From Heliopora coerulea (taxonomy: Eukaryota; Cnidaria; Anthozoa; Scleralcyonacea; Helioporidae): 64,000 bases of DNA. The stretch covers positions 682,001 through 746,000 of the forward strand of contig JASJOG010000145.1 in NCBI GenBank assembly GCA_030142905.1. Direction: 5' to 3'. A program made the translations under genes and the position numbers. Within the stretch, counting starts at the first letter, position 1. Each line of letters begins with the position of its first letter. Below, in pieces: positions 35,101 to 46,795 of the stretch. The notes under the pieces were generated by a model. That model was not told the origin of the DNA. It worked only from the letters and a program-made list of their open reading frames with translations, and made no database searches.

Positions 35101-36477
35101 TATTAGTATCTTGTGCTTTTAAATTAATGCATTGCAAATACAGTAACTTGATGCCATGCATGTTCTCAGAAATATGCATGGAAACAATATACTTCTGACA
35201 GCACAGAGCATCCTAATTGGTTGAAAAGAATCATGTAATCACAAACAACCAAATATAACCTCCAAAGTTTGGGAAAATTTGAAGTTGTAACCAAAAACAA
35301 TGGCAGCAATTTTTAGGAGGTTTACTTTTGTTAGCATTTTTTATCACTTGCATAAGTAACTTCATGCTTAACTTTTTCATATATTTCTGGGATCATGCAA
35401 TCTTTTAGATCATTGAAGGAAAGCATAATATTGAACTGATTTCACCTGATCTTTTGCAGCTTATTGTAACAACATCTTCTGAGATAATAATTAAATAATA
35501 ATTGTAAGAATAAGAATATCCTGATTAAGTGAGGTGATATTGTTAATATTCTTACATGTATTATGTGCATTAGATTTTGTTTTCAATTGTGTTATAAATA
35601 TGATTGCTAAAACAAAAAACTTAGACACAATGAAGAGATAGTTCTATGCCTTGGTTATGCCTTTTATTTAAATTTATTGTCTGGACCATCATGTTCATAA
35701 CACAATTTAGATTTCCTCCTCGATCATTGATTACTACTGTTTTGAAGATTGTGTTTTATTAAATACAATGATTCAATTCCATCATGTCCATGGCCATTCA
35801 TTTAGTGCTATGCTTGGCTTGGTCCTTGATATTCAAGATGTTTCTTTTTCATTAATTGTACAGGAAAAGAAATCTGAGTGTTAATTGTTCACCTAGCAAA
35901 AATTTTTAAATATTTTGTCTTTAACTGTTGAAAGAATAATCATCACTCATTGTGAATGAGGAATTTTTTTCTTGTAGCTTAATGATAAACATAATTGAAA
36001 TTTTTTAGCACTTCAGTTTAAACAAGTGGAAATTGATAGCAAGATAAACTGGTCATATGACTGAGAGACTGCTTCATTATGACATTTGATTTATCTTGAA
36101 CCTACCAATTTGCAGTTGAGGCTCCTTAGATTAGATTTCTACTAGGAATTAAGCTTTATTAAGTCGTACTTAGTGAGAAACTGTTCAATTACTATGCCTG
36201 TGGTAGAAACAAAGCTTTGTCAAATCAAGTTAAGAGTTGAACTCATATGGATTTTGGCACTTTTTGTTAAAATTTGTGATTTCTCTTTTCATTAATACAG
36301 TTACAAAATCCAACAAACAAATGGTTTTTCAACCGTCAAGGTTCACCAAGTTCTCGTTTTAGTTATGCAAATGATTATATTTTTTTAAAAGACATGGCCT
36401 GTTGTTACAAAAATGAACTTGGCCTTGTAACGAGTTCAGCTTACTCCGCACGCGTATTTCAGTTTCAATGCTTCTTT

Positions 36478-36580
36478 AAATCATTAAGGGGCAAGGACAC
36501 ACTTTATAGTTTTACTGTGGTTAACGCCAGACAATTTTACTCGTTAAGGCGATGAGTCCTGCCCCTTAATGAATTAAATA
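36478..36580. repeat. Small foldback repeat near the RhoGEF start
   Basis: TTAAATCATTAAGGGGCAAGGAC pairs with GTCCTGCCCCTTAATGAATTAA. Between them lies GCCAGACAATTTTACTCG, a relative of the 5.9-6.75-kb array unit. Confidence 0.65.
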
Positions 36581-36935
36581 AAAGAACTCAAGCATTTTGT
36601 TTGATATTAGTTGGATGAACATTTTCTTTCGGTGAAACGTTTTGCCTAACGATACACGAGTTATAGAAACGTTGGTACTTGAAGCCGCTTTTCCTACAAA
36701 TCGAGCCAAATTTGTTTGGCACTGATGCGCTATACATAGTATTCGAACGTTCAACAGGGCCTTATGGTATAACACTTTTCCCTGGTTATACAAAGAACTG
36801 CTTAAACGTAAAGATTTAGATTGCTATACGTAACTGAGGTCCTTGCAGAGGTCGTGTAATTTACTCTTTCGTTTTTGTCTTTCAGCCATCTCAAATAATA
36901 AAAAGCGAGACAAAAATGGAATAGCAGGTTTAAGT

Positions 36936-38682
36936 ATGAAAAATATGGCAGAGTCGAAGCCGCGTCCTATACCGAAACCAAGACCCAGGCAGAAATCTCT
37001 GCCAGCATCAACTGCTAACAACATCTCCGATCTGTCATCTTCACCTTCAAGTAAGCCGCCAATAACACAGCCGAAACCAAAAGGATACAAAACCTTGGAC
37101 TTCAAGAATACCGGTCTAGTGAGCATTTGTGCTGATATTGACATTGAAGATGGTCCAGTCGCTTCGAAGAACACACCAACCGATGAAGAAATCGAAAAGA
37201 ATAATAACACATCAAACTTAAAAAACGCTTTGGGCAAATCACCGCCGGGGGTTAAAAAACCTGGATTTGACGAAGGTAATTCCCAAGCCATTAAAAAGAG
37301 TTTTGAAAAAGTGCAAAATGTTTCAGTGTTGTCCAAAGCTCCTGCAAAACCGTTGCCTCCTCTTCCTTCGGAATCTCCTGAAGTTCCTGCAGAAAAAGAC
37401 CAAAATGTAACTGGTATTCTTTCAAAAGAACCAAGTGGAAAGGTCAATAGTGGTCTGAGTAATCGATCTACATCACCTCTTCCCAGTAAACTGCCTAGAA
37501 TGTGCAAATCTGTGTCGGAATTGCAATTAGGAATTTCGAGCTCAGATCGGCGAAACTCGTTGGATAATTCTGCTTTGTCTTCAGCAAATTCAAATGGTAT
37601 TCAAAACAGCAGACTTAGCATTGGACGTAATCCTCCTTTGCCAAGAAAGCCAACGATGTTGCGTCGTTCGCCAGCAACGAGAAAGCAGGACGAATTGTCG
37701 ACGGCAGGTCTTCGTAACTTTGTAGATGAACGTGTTTCGCCCTCAGAAGAAGCTGATGATCAACGCAACGACAATGCGAACATCGAGCGCCCTCCACCTT
37801 TGCCAAAAAAATTGGGTAGAAAGCACTTGTCTTCGTCGGAAATGCAGCAAGAATCTGTAAGTGCAGAAGTGGGGAACTCTTTAGACAGGTCCGGCTTTTC
37901 GTCAAGTGAATCCAGTGATAAAAACAGCGACAAATCAAACATTGGATCGACTTCACAGTTGCCGAGAAAGCCAGCTAGAAAACTTTCTCCTGCGTCTGGA
38001 ATGCATTGTCATTCATCCAAGGCCGAAGAAGGCAGCGAGGAGCAAAAACGGAGAAACTCTTTGGAGCAGAACCTTTCTCAGTCAGGAACAATTTCAGGTC
38101 GGCTGGCGCATGGAAGTGCAGGGAACCGCGACGGCAAGTGGTCTGGTAGCACCAGCAGCAGAAGTAGCACCAGCAGCACCAGCAGCACCAGCAGCAATAA
38201 CAGCAGCAACAGCAGTAGCAGTTCAGTTCCTGCTCAGCAACTGAGACGAAATTCACCGGAATGTTCTGCTGTTAAGAACGCAACACCAGCAACAGCTGAG
38301 GAAGATGTAGGTAATCTCAGCGGGAGACCTGGTCTACCAAGAAAACCAGCCACAAATAACGCCTGTTCAGATGAAGCTAGCAAACAAGGCCATACAGATT
38401 TCAAACTTGGTCGTTCTCGCTCCTCACCACCAGTTGCACGATCGCCTCATAGACCTCCTCCAGAGCTACCACACCAAACCGCCCCACCTCTTAGTCCAAC
38501 TCGAAGACCACCCCCTGAGTTGCCAAAACAACCCTCTCTGAAAAGCAACAGAAAGACAACACCACCTCCCCTCCCGAAAGCTCCAAGGCCTAAGTCTGTT
38601 GCAGGAAACAGTTTGACTGGAAAGACTAATTTCCCAAGATCACAATCAATGGAAGATTTGTTCCATGAAGTTAATGGTGAAG
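36936..38682 (+). CDS. RhoGEF first coding exon: SH3-ligand-rich N-terminal tail
   Basis: One exon of 582 codons encodes a tail with no globular domain. Proline motifs of SH3-ligand type recur: KPRPIPKPRPR at about residue 8, NPPLPRKP at about 231, RPPPLPKKL at about 283, QLPRKPARK at about 341, GLPRKPA at about 465, and a dense cluster at about 505-555 with RPPPELP twice and TPPPLPKAP. RRNS/RRSP motifs (basophilic kinase type) lie next to several of them. A Ser tract at 38143-38225 is coded by an AGC-type triplet repeat. The exon ends with RSQSMEDLFHEVNGE at donor GTAAAA. Long Pro-rich N-termini are known in ARHGEF5 and ARHGEF26, but the order of these motifs is specific to this protein. Confidence 0.88.
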
Positions 38683-40510
38683 GTAAAAACTTTGTCTTTC
38701 AATTGTCTATATCATATGGCTGAGCTAGTTTTCCAATCTCTACTCAAGATTACGCATGCTGATTGCTTGCTGAACGGTCCAAGATTTTACAATGTTGGAT
38801 CGGTTCAATACGCTTTTTATTTCAAACCGGTAGGTTTTGGCGGGAAAATGTTCCAGCCGGTTTGAATGAACTTCAAGGAGATTTACAAATTCATATTGAA
38901 AAATTCCGAATATATAAAATGTGCTGTAACCTTAGTGCTGCTTTTGTTTAAAGCTAATGGTATAAAAGTTTGATAAATGAATGTTTAACCAGTGGAAACA
39001 AAAAGCTAAACGAAGTAGTTTCGAGGCAAGGTAAACAACGACAATGTGAAGGAAAACAACCAACAGCCGTATAATAAAGTCCTTATTAAGTTCATTCGCT
39101 CGCTTTGTACTGCAGAGTATTAGCCTTCGGTTTCTTCGTACACACCTCACTTATTCGTTGCTCGGTTTTTACGAAAAGGTCAGGCAAATACTTTTTCCGC
39201 ACGGACCTTGCTCTAGGTAAATAAATATTTAATATTTGGTGTGAAAAAGTGTGCGCGTTTATCCCGGAGGTTGCCAATGATCCTTAACTCTTTTCAGGCC
39301 GAGACGTTACCTCTGGTTGGGTAAAAGCGTATGGCGTTAGTCCAAGTCATGTAATTAAGTGCAACTCGGCAGGAAAACAAGAGGCGGTCGTATAACAGGC
39401 TTAGCTCCTTCACCGTCTTTGCTCGGGTGACGACTTGAAGTTTCACAATGTACAAACAGGGACGGTGGAGCGGGGGGGGGGGGCTGCGAGGGCTGTAGTC
39501 CCCCTTTTTTCCAAATGTAATGTTGAAACAACTACGCTTTAAAACACTTGTAGTGAAATTTCCCAGAGAAGCATACAAAATGCTGTATTTTTATCTCAAC
39601 CCCCCCCCCTTTCACTCATAATTCCGCTACGCCGCCCTTGACAAATGCACAAACATTACATAAGCGAAGAATTGTGCACCGCTCAGCTTGCATTCATCAA
39701 CTTGTGACCTGTTACATGCACCACAATCTCAAAAACGTTAGTTTCTGTAAGAATCATATCCCAGAATGGAAGAAATCTTTCAAAGCCTCCCTCGTTAAAA
39801 TTTCAACCGTAGTTCTCTTTCTCTCGCCCATGTATGAGTTTATGTCATTGTACGAGTGCTTGTGGATAACTTATGTGTTGTTTAGACAGTGCTTAATAAT
39901 ATAGTCATAAATAATTCATGCCTTGAACACATACATTCGCCAGAAGAACGCATGGGTCAAGTTGTAAAAGGCACACGTATATATCCTTTGAGGAGTGTGT
40001 TAAAAGTAAACATATCGATTGATTATCCTGAAAGGGCCTGTTTTTACTTTAGATGATGAATACTGGGTTGCCTATCAACACCTCGGGCAGATTGGCAGTC
40101 CTCTCGAGAAAACGTCCCAGAGCAGTGAAAGTGCATACGAAGCCCCGGATGAAAACGTCTTGAAGGGATTCATGGAGGCTATTAAGTCAAAGTAAGTTCT
40201 GCTGAGGTATTAAATAATACAGCATAGCCATACGTATGTTGAAATCCGTTCGTCCTGTTCCTGCCCGCTGGCGTATATCTAATACGCGTACGCATAGCGT
40301 GCATTCATACATGCGTGCCTACGTTCGTGTGTACGCATACATACGTAGTTATAAACGTACATACATAAATACATACATACGTAATACATAGCTGTATTTA
40401 CGTAACAACATGACGATACATATATACATATATTCATAGGTACACACATAAAACACGAGGCGACAGCCGAGTGTTTTAAATCCCGATAAAGCACTCCTGC
40501 TCGGTTTTTA

Positions 40511-40558
<48 letters not shown>

Positions 40559-41286
40559 GTAATATATATATACCTATATAATATGTATATACCTATCATA
40601 AAAAATTCTTTATTTGAAAAACTGTTAACACCAACGTTTCGGGGTTGTACCCCTTTTTCGAGAATGGAGGTTTTATGATTATATACATATGTATACGTAT
40701 ATGTATATGTATATTAATCATATATATACATAAACACATACCTGCATACGTGTGTGTATGCGTACATATATACATTTACATACATCTATATACATTTACA
40801 TACATCTATATACATTTACATACATGCAATTGCAGATAAATAGGAAAGATTTAGAATGATACAAATTGACATGTTTATAATTCGTCCAATATTTTATCAA
40901 TTCATTCCTTTGTTTTATCGTTTTTGAACAGGAACGATCGAAGCAAGGAAAAACGCGATGAAATCAATCAAGACTATGAAGAGATGAATTCAAGTATGGA
41001 GTATTATAATTTCCTACCTTGTTGAACGTTGTGCATCGTATAGTTGTCTTCAGTGGAGTTGCGTTATAATGCGTCGTGTGTAGTAGTTTTATTTGGCGTT
41101 TTACGTTGTGCTATATATAATACAAGGCAATACAATATTATACAATACAATACAACACAATACAATATAATGTAATGTAATATAAAATAAAACAATATAA
41201 TATATGATATAATATGGTGTATAATATGATATATACTATACTATACTATACTACACTATACTGTACTATTCTTTAATCTAATCTAA

Positions 41287-41332
<46 letters not shown>

Positions 41333-44300
41333 ATATATATAATATAATAATATGTATAACAATATGTGAAATATAAAATTATATATAACATATATTATAT
41401 GTAATATAATGCGATGTTCAACTGTGCTGTGCAGTGCTGCGCTTTGAGGTACGGTACTGGACCATGCTTAGGTTGAGTTGTGCAGTACTGTGTTGCATTC
41501 CATTGCGTTGTGTTGTGTTGTACTGGTCTGTGACATGTCCGGATAAACTCTGCATTGTGCTGTTTTCATAACCCGATGAAAATGAAAATTTTTTTTTCCA
41601 GGAAAACGAAGCACGTATTCCTCGAGTTCCGACGACTCTAGTCACGATTATGTAGAACCAGAGACATCGACATCCGAGAAAAATGAAAACGGACCAGGTA
41701 TGAAACCATAGTACAACCAACTGTGTTAAACGAGTTTACAGTACCTGCCTACCCCTGACATGAAATTACCTGAAACTCTTCATCAAGTGATCAACGACGA
41801 AAACATGGCCGGCGGACTTGCATATTTTCCTTCGGTCAATAATAGGTATTGTTATATAGCTGGAGTTTCGCTGGAAATAACACTAACTGCTATTGGCTGA
41901 ATAATGGTCACGTGGCATCTAAATTTAAATGTATCCAGCGCGGGATACAATTGTTATTAGAGAACTTAAGCAACAGACGTTTTTGATCCACGGGCTGCTT
42001 TTTCTTTCAATAGAATTTCTCATGCAAAACAAAGACAATAAATAGTTTCTCATCCCAAGGGCATAGTCGAACCTCTAAAATGCCATTTTCGTTCTAGACA
42101 GACGTCACTCACAGCGTTTCCACGTTCTGAAGATGTCGTTTACTCCCAGAACGTCGACACCTATCAGTTAATTTTGTCGCTAACTGGCTGGTTAGAGATG
42201 CTATGATCTCTCCTGGGATTTTAAAGCTATTTATCATCTTTGTTTGGATGAAAAATTTGATTGAAAGAATACAGTGCCCAGAATTCAAAACCAGTTGTTT
42301 ATGAAATCTTCCGGTTGCCGTCCGTGACTCAAGAACGTCGAATGCTTAAGATCTCTAATATTGTTACGCGAGCGGCTACAACAGCATTTGAACAAAGTAT
42401 AGCGTTAGCTCGTGATTAAAGCGTGTCGCATAAATTCCGGCGATAAATAACCCAAAGTCCTGCAGCAGATAAATTGTTTGTCTGATACGAACACACAATT
42501 TTCCCAATCTTCCCACGAGGAAATACGGGATCTTATGGAGAGAAAAGACTCAGCAAATATACAAAAGGCTACCAAAAGTGTTGTTGCAACACTTTTTGTA
42601 TTTTGTTTGGAGGTTTCAACAGAAGAATCGCCGGCGAAAACCCTTGTTAACTCGTCTTCTTTTTTCTTGTCTCTGTCGCTGTACAACAAAACACTTAATG
42701 TCTCTTGTCCCTTGGGAAACAGTAAGTTTTGTTTTCCCTCGATTTTCGATGTTTCCCAACCCGAAGTCGAGGGAAACATCGAACCTCTCGGGAAAACAAA
42801 ACCAACTGTTTCCCTCGGGACCAGACATTAAGTCCATAACATTAGCGGTTTGCCTTTCACTCTCTACACAGAGTCAGAGTCCATTTCCCGCTCAAGCTCC
42901 GATGAATTGCACCATTATGTTGAAGCGATTCACGATGACGCAGTAGTAGAACCCAGGAAAACTTCAGAGTCTTCCAACAAAAAGTTCGAATTCAAGGTAT
43001 GTTTGTTATTTCGCTCAAATTTAAGGGAACTGAATTGATATGCACCAAATAATGTGAGGATGTGGATGTGGTTATAAATAATAAATAATATATAGTAAAG
43101 TGGATGTGGTTATGTACACATGGAATGCGACATGAGAAGATAAAATTGGACAGAACAGGATATAATAAGCTATAATCGTTTACATTACAGCCTGACAATA
43201 TACTTGACTGACTGGTTTCCCAAAAGGCCGTGGTTTGATGATACTAAAATGTAAAACTGAATGGATAATATACAATTGACTAGCAAAATAATGGCCAGAT
43301 CCCCTTATTACATCAGCTGAGTACAAGTACCAGAAGACCTTACGACGTTTTCTCTTTCGTGCAAATATTTACGACCCAAAGGGAATGTAAAGATAGTTGC
43401 TTGCATTAGCATAACAAAGTAGATTTCGAAAAGCCTTCTGGCTCTTGTATTCAGCAGATAAATAAGATGAACCGGTCATTAAGTATCTAGCTAGTTAACA
43501 AATTAATATATATGCATGTGGTATAAAATATAACCTAAAATTATACAGAAACGTTATTTTTAATTACTTCCTAGAATCTTTGTTATTTGATATTTTGTGG
43601 TTTGCAATATGCGTGGCTTGAACGGTATGGTATATAGTATAGGATACCATGGTATATTCGTTATACAATGTTATATGTTATATCAGTGGTTCCCAACCTG
43701 GGGTCCGCAAACAATTTTTGGTGGTCCGCCGGGGGTCCCCACAAACGGGACGGAGTCTGCAGAAGGTAACTGGGGTTTTTTTTGGCAAATAACTACCTGC
43801 AGTATTGGTTCAACTATTTTTTATTGCAAACTACCAGGCAATATCGCAAATTCCGAAGGGTGTAAGTGTAACATAAGAACTCGTAATTTTGAGGTTTTAA
43901 CAGGTCACAGCTTCATCTCATGTTACATGCAACCACACTTCGCCTGTTTACCCCGAGCTCTGTTCGTACAGGAAAAGTTCTTCAGCGTTTTTCTGTCCAT
44001 AAATTAATCATGAGTTCGAAACGATCTGCTACTGCGAAGATTAAACTACGAGGATACAATGTTGAGTACTTAAAAATTGGTTTTATTCCATGCCGAACTG
44101 AGCAAAGCAAACCTGAATGCATCTTTTGCGGAGAGATTTTAAGCAATGAAGCAATGAAACCGGCGAAGCTGCAGTTTCAGTTGGGGAGGGGGTCCGCTGA
44201 GATTTTTAAAATCAGTGAAGGGGTCCCAGGGATGCAAAAGGTTGGGAACCACTGTGTTATATATGTGGTTTGCGATATGTGTTATGACGGTATGGTATGG

Positions 44301-46763
44301 TAAGGTATAGTATGGTATGGTATGGTGTAATATAAGATATATTGTATGGCATAGTATATTGTATGGCATAGTATATTGTAAGAGATGATAGGGCATGGTT
44401 TGGCATGCAATGGACTGGTATTATGTGGTGTGGTGTTTTGTGATACGGTGTGCTATAGTGCAGTATGTTTCGGTGAGGTCTGGAATTTAAGTTAGGATTT
44501 GGTATGAGAAGTAATGGTATAGTGGAGTATTTTTTAGAGTACTTTCGTATAGTATTTTCTTATAGTATTTGCATTATAGTATGGTATGGTGTGCTATAAT
44601 TGCTTGATATGTTCCGGTATTTATTCGTTAAAAATATTGTAGTCTGACTGTTGTTTCGTTATATTGCATCTCATTTTCTGCGGAGCTGCGAGGGTTGGTG
44701 ACTTGTGTTAAAAATAATACTCGTCAAATTTTTGCCTGTAGCCATTTGATAACGTGAATGGCGAATGGTCACAGCCGAAGGAAATCACGTGGGAATATGA
44801 AGGAGAAAGCGACGACTCTGGTAAGATTACTGACTAAAAATTCATTTGTGAGGTCCAGCGTATGGTTCGGTTCTTCTTACAAATTAAAAGGTGAAAAGGG
44901 TGAAAAGCAAATACTGTCCACTTAATGACTTAATAAAAGTCGTTAATCGTATTTTCGTTCAATTCTTTGTTTTTAACTCTGTTATCATTCCTGTATATTG
45001 GTGGTTTTCTACTTCCTCGGCTTATTCGGGATCTTTAATGTATATTTTTAGCACTAATCTTGCCAGTTTTCCCTTAAGAACTTCAGCAATACTAAGATTT
45101 ATTTCAGGGATAATCCCCACAAACATTTTTCGCGCCGAAACATGTCGGTTTTGGCTTGTGAAAACATGTCTTATTACCCAGCTTATCGGGCCGCTTGACA
45201 GCATATACAGTTATAGTATAATGGAGTTATTCCGATGAACTTATCCAGTTGTGAAAACCCTTTCAGGAAACCGTTGTCAAAACAGTGTAAAAAGCTAAAG
45301 TAGTGAGCTAACCGCCGAAATTCGCGAGGATCGATACTGATGTTTCACTCCGACTAATGGACTTCACTCGGAACGTCAGGACTTTCTCATACGTTTCGGA
45401 AGTTTCCTCATCCATTTGGCTTTTTACAAGTCGTTCAACACTGCCTACATAGCACTCTACTTTTATATTGTTGTCAAAGCAGCTCGTTTTGAAGCATTAA
45501 GAACTGAAAAATCTTTTGGTGTCCATTGATCGATTTTAGCGGCATAAAGAAAGTCTGAAGAACGCACAAGATTGACTTCATTCATAAGAAAAAAGGGGGG
45601 ATAAAAACATACAACCCCCCTGGATTTGGGGGGTCTATTTTTATTAGCATGATAAGAAACCGATGTGTTAGTTCTACCCGTTGTTAACTTCTAGAAGTAA
45701 GCTACGATGAGCCCTTCGAGGATGAAGATTGCGATTCAGGCGTAGGAGACGAAGGTAAGAAAAGATTTCAACATAGAATTACTTGACGATGTCTTCGTTC
45801 AGCCGGGAACTTGAATATATAAGGTGGCTTGACACAGTTTTGCTGCTCGTGCTTTCCTTGGGAATAATCATGGAATAGTTTCAACCCATAACTCCAAAAT
45901 TGGCAGAGTACCTAAGTGAATAATGGAGTTTAAGCTTATTTACTTCTTACTGACCGAGCGTGAGGTCTGTGCTAGTGAAATATTGGACCGATGTTTTTGA
46001 GTACGGACCAACCGAAACGCAGCGTGTCGAGGTCCGTGCAGAAACAGAGGTCCGATATTTGACTAGTACAGACCGAACTAGCAAGGTCAAGGAGTAGTTT
46101 ATTATAATGCCTTACTGAAGTATAACTGACAAGTGCAAAGGTACAGAACGTTAAACAATAACTTGCAATTCTGTCGTCATTTCATAAAGTATTTCTTCAC
46201 TAACTTCACTCTGTATGGTTACTTTTCCTTTTCTGATTGTTCTTAATACATTCTCGCTTCATACAGTGTCAAAAATTTTAATTTTTATTCGACATAAAGT
46301 TGTTGTTGATTTTCCTTCCCGAGCGGGTAGTACGAAAAATATCCGACCACTTATGAACCAATTAAATTGCGGTCGCTCGCTGCCGTAACCATAAAATAAA
46401 GGGAAATTTTAAAGATTTTCTCTATTGTTTCCAGTTCTCGCATTCTCAAGCTAATTTACTCAGGAAAGCTCTACAGAATTCCTGACAGGAATCGAAACTA
46501 AACCTTGTGATTGCCGTTGAGACGCTGTAACTACGGAGAGAACGCAGTCCGTGTAACTCATTCCCGGCCATCAGCGGGTTACGTGTTCGATTCCCGTGTT
46601 GGACTCAGAAACGTTTTACTGAGCAAAATAGCTTGAGAGAATGCTTACTAGAAACGTGATAGACATGTATGTATGAAGCCAGGGTTGGTCAGTCTTTAGA
46701 CCTTAAGAGGTCTCAACAAGCTGTTGAACTGATTAGGGTTTTTCATTTTCTCACTTTCTTTCG

Positions 46764-46795
<32 letters not shown>

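Larger units (their letters stand above)
17650..36885. other. Intergenic region, repeats only
   Basis: Between the SMG8 end and the RhoGEF start I see no exon chain with recognisable protein domains on either strand. The recognisable contents are listed as separate entries. The part from about 34300 to 36500 is distinctly AT-rich. The RhoGEF promoter should lie at its right end, but I see no clear core-promoter motif. Confidence 0.6.

Noticed and set aside
36824..37507. A 227-codon minus-strand frame
   Set aside because: It is the antisense shadow of the RhoGEF first exon, which has motif support on the plus strand.
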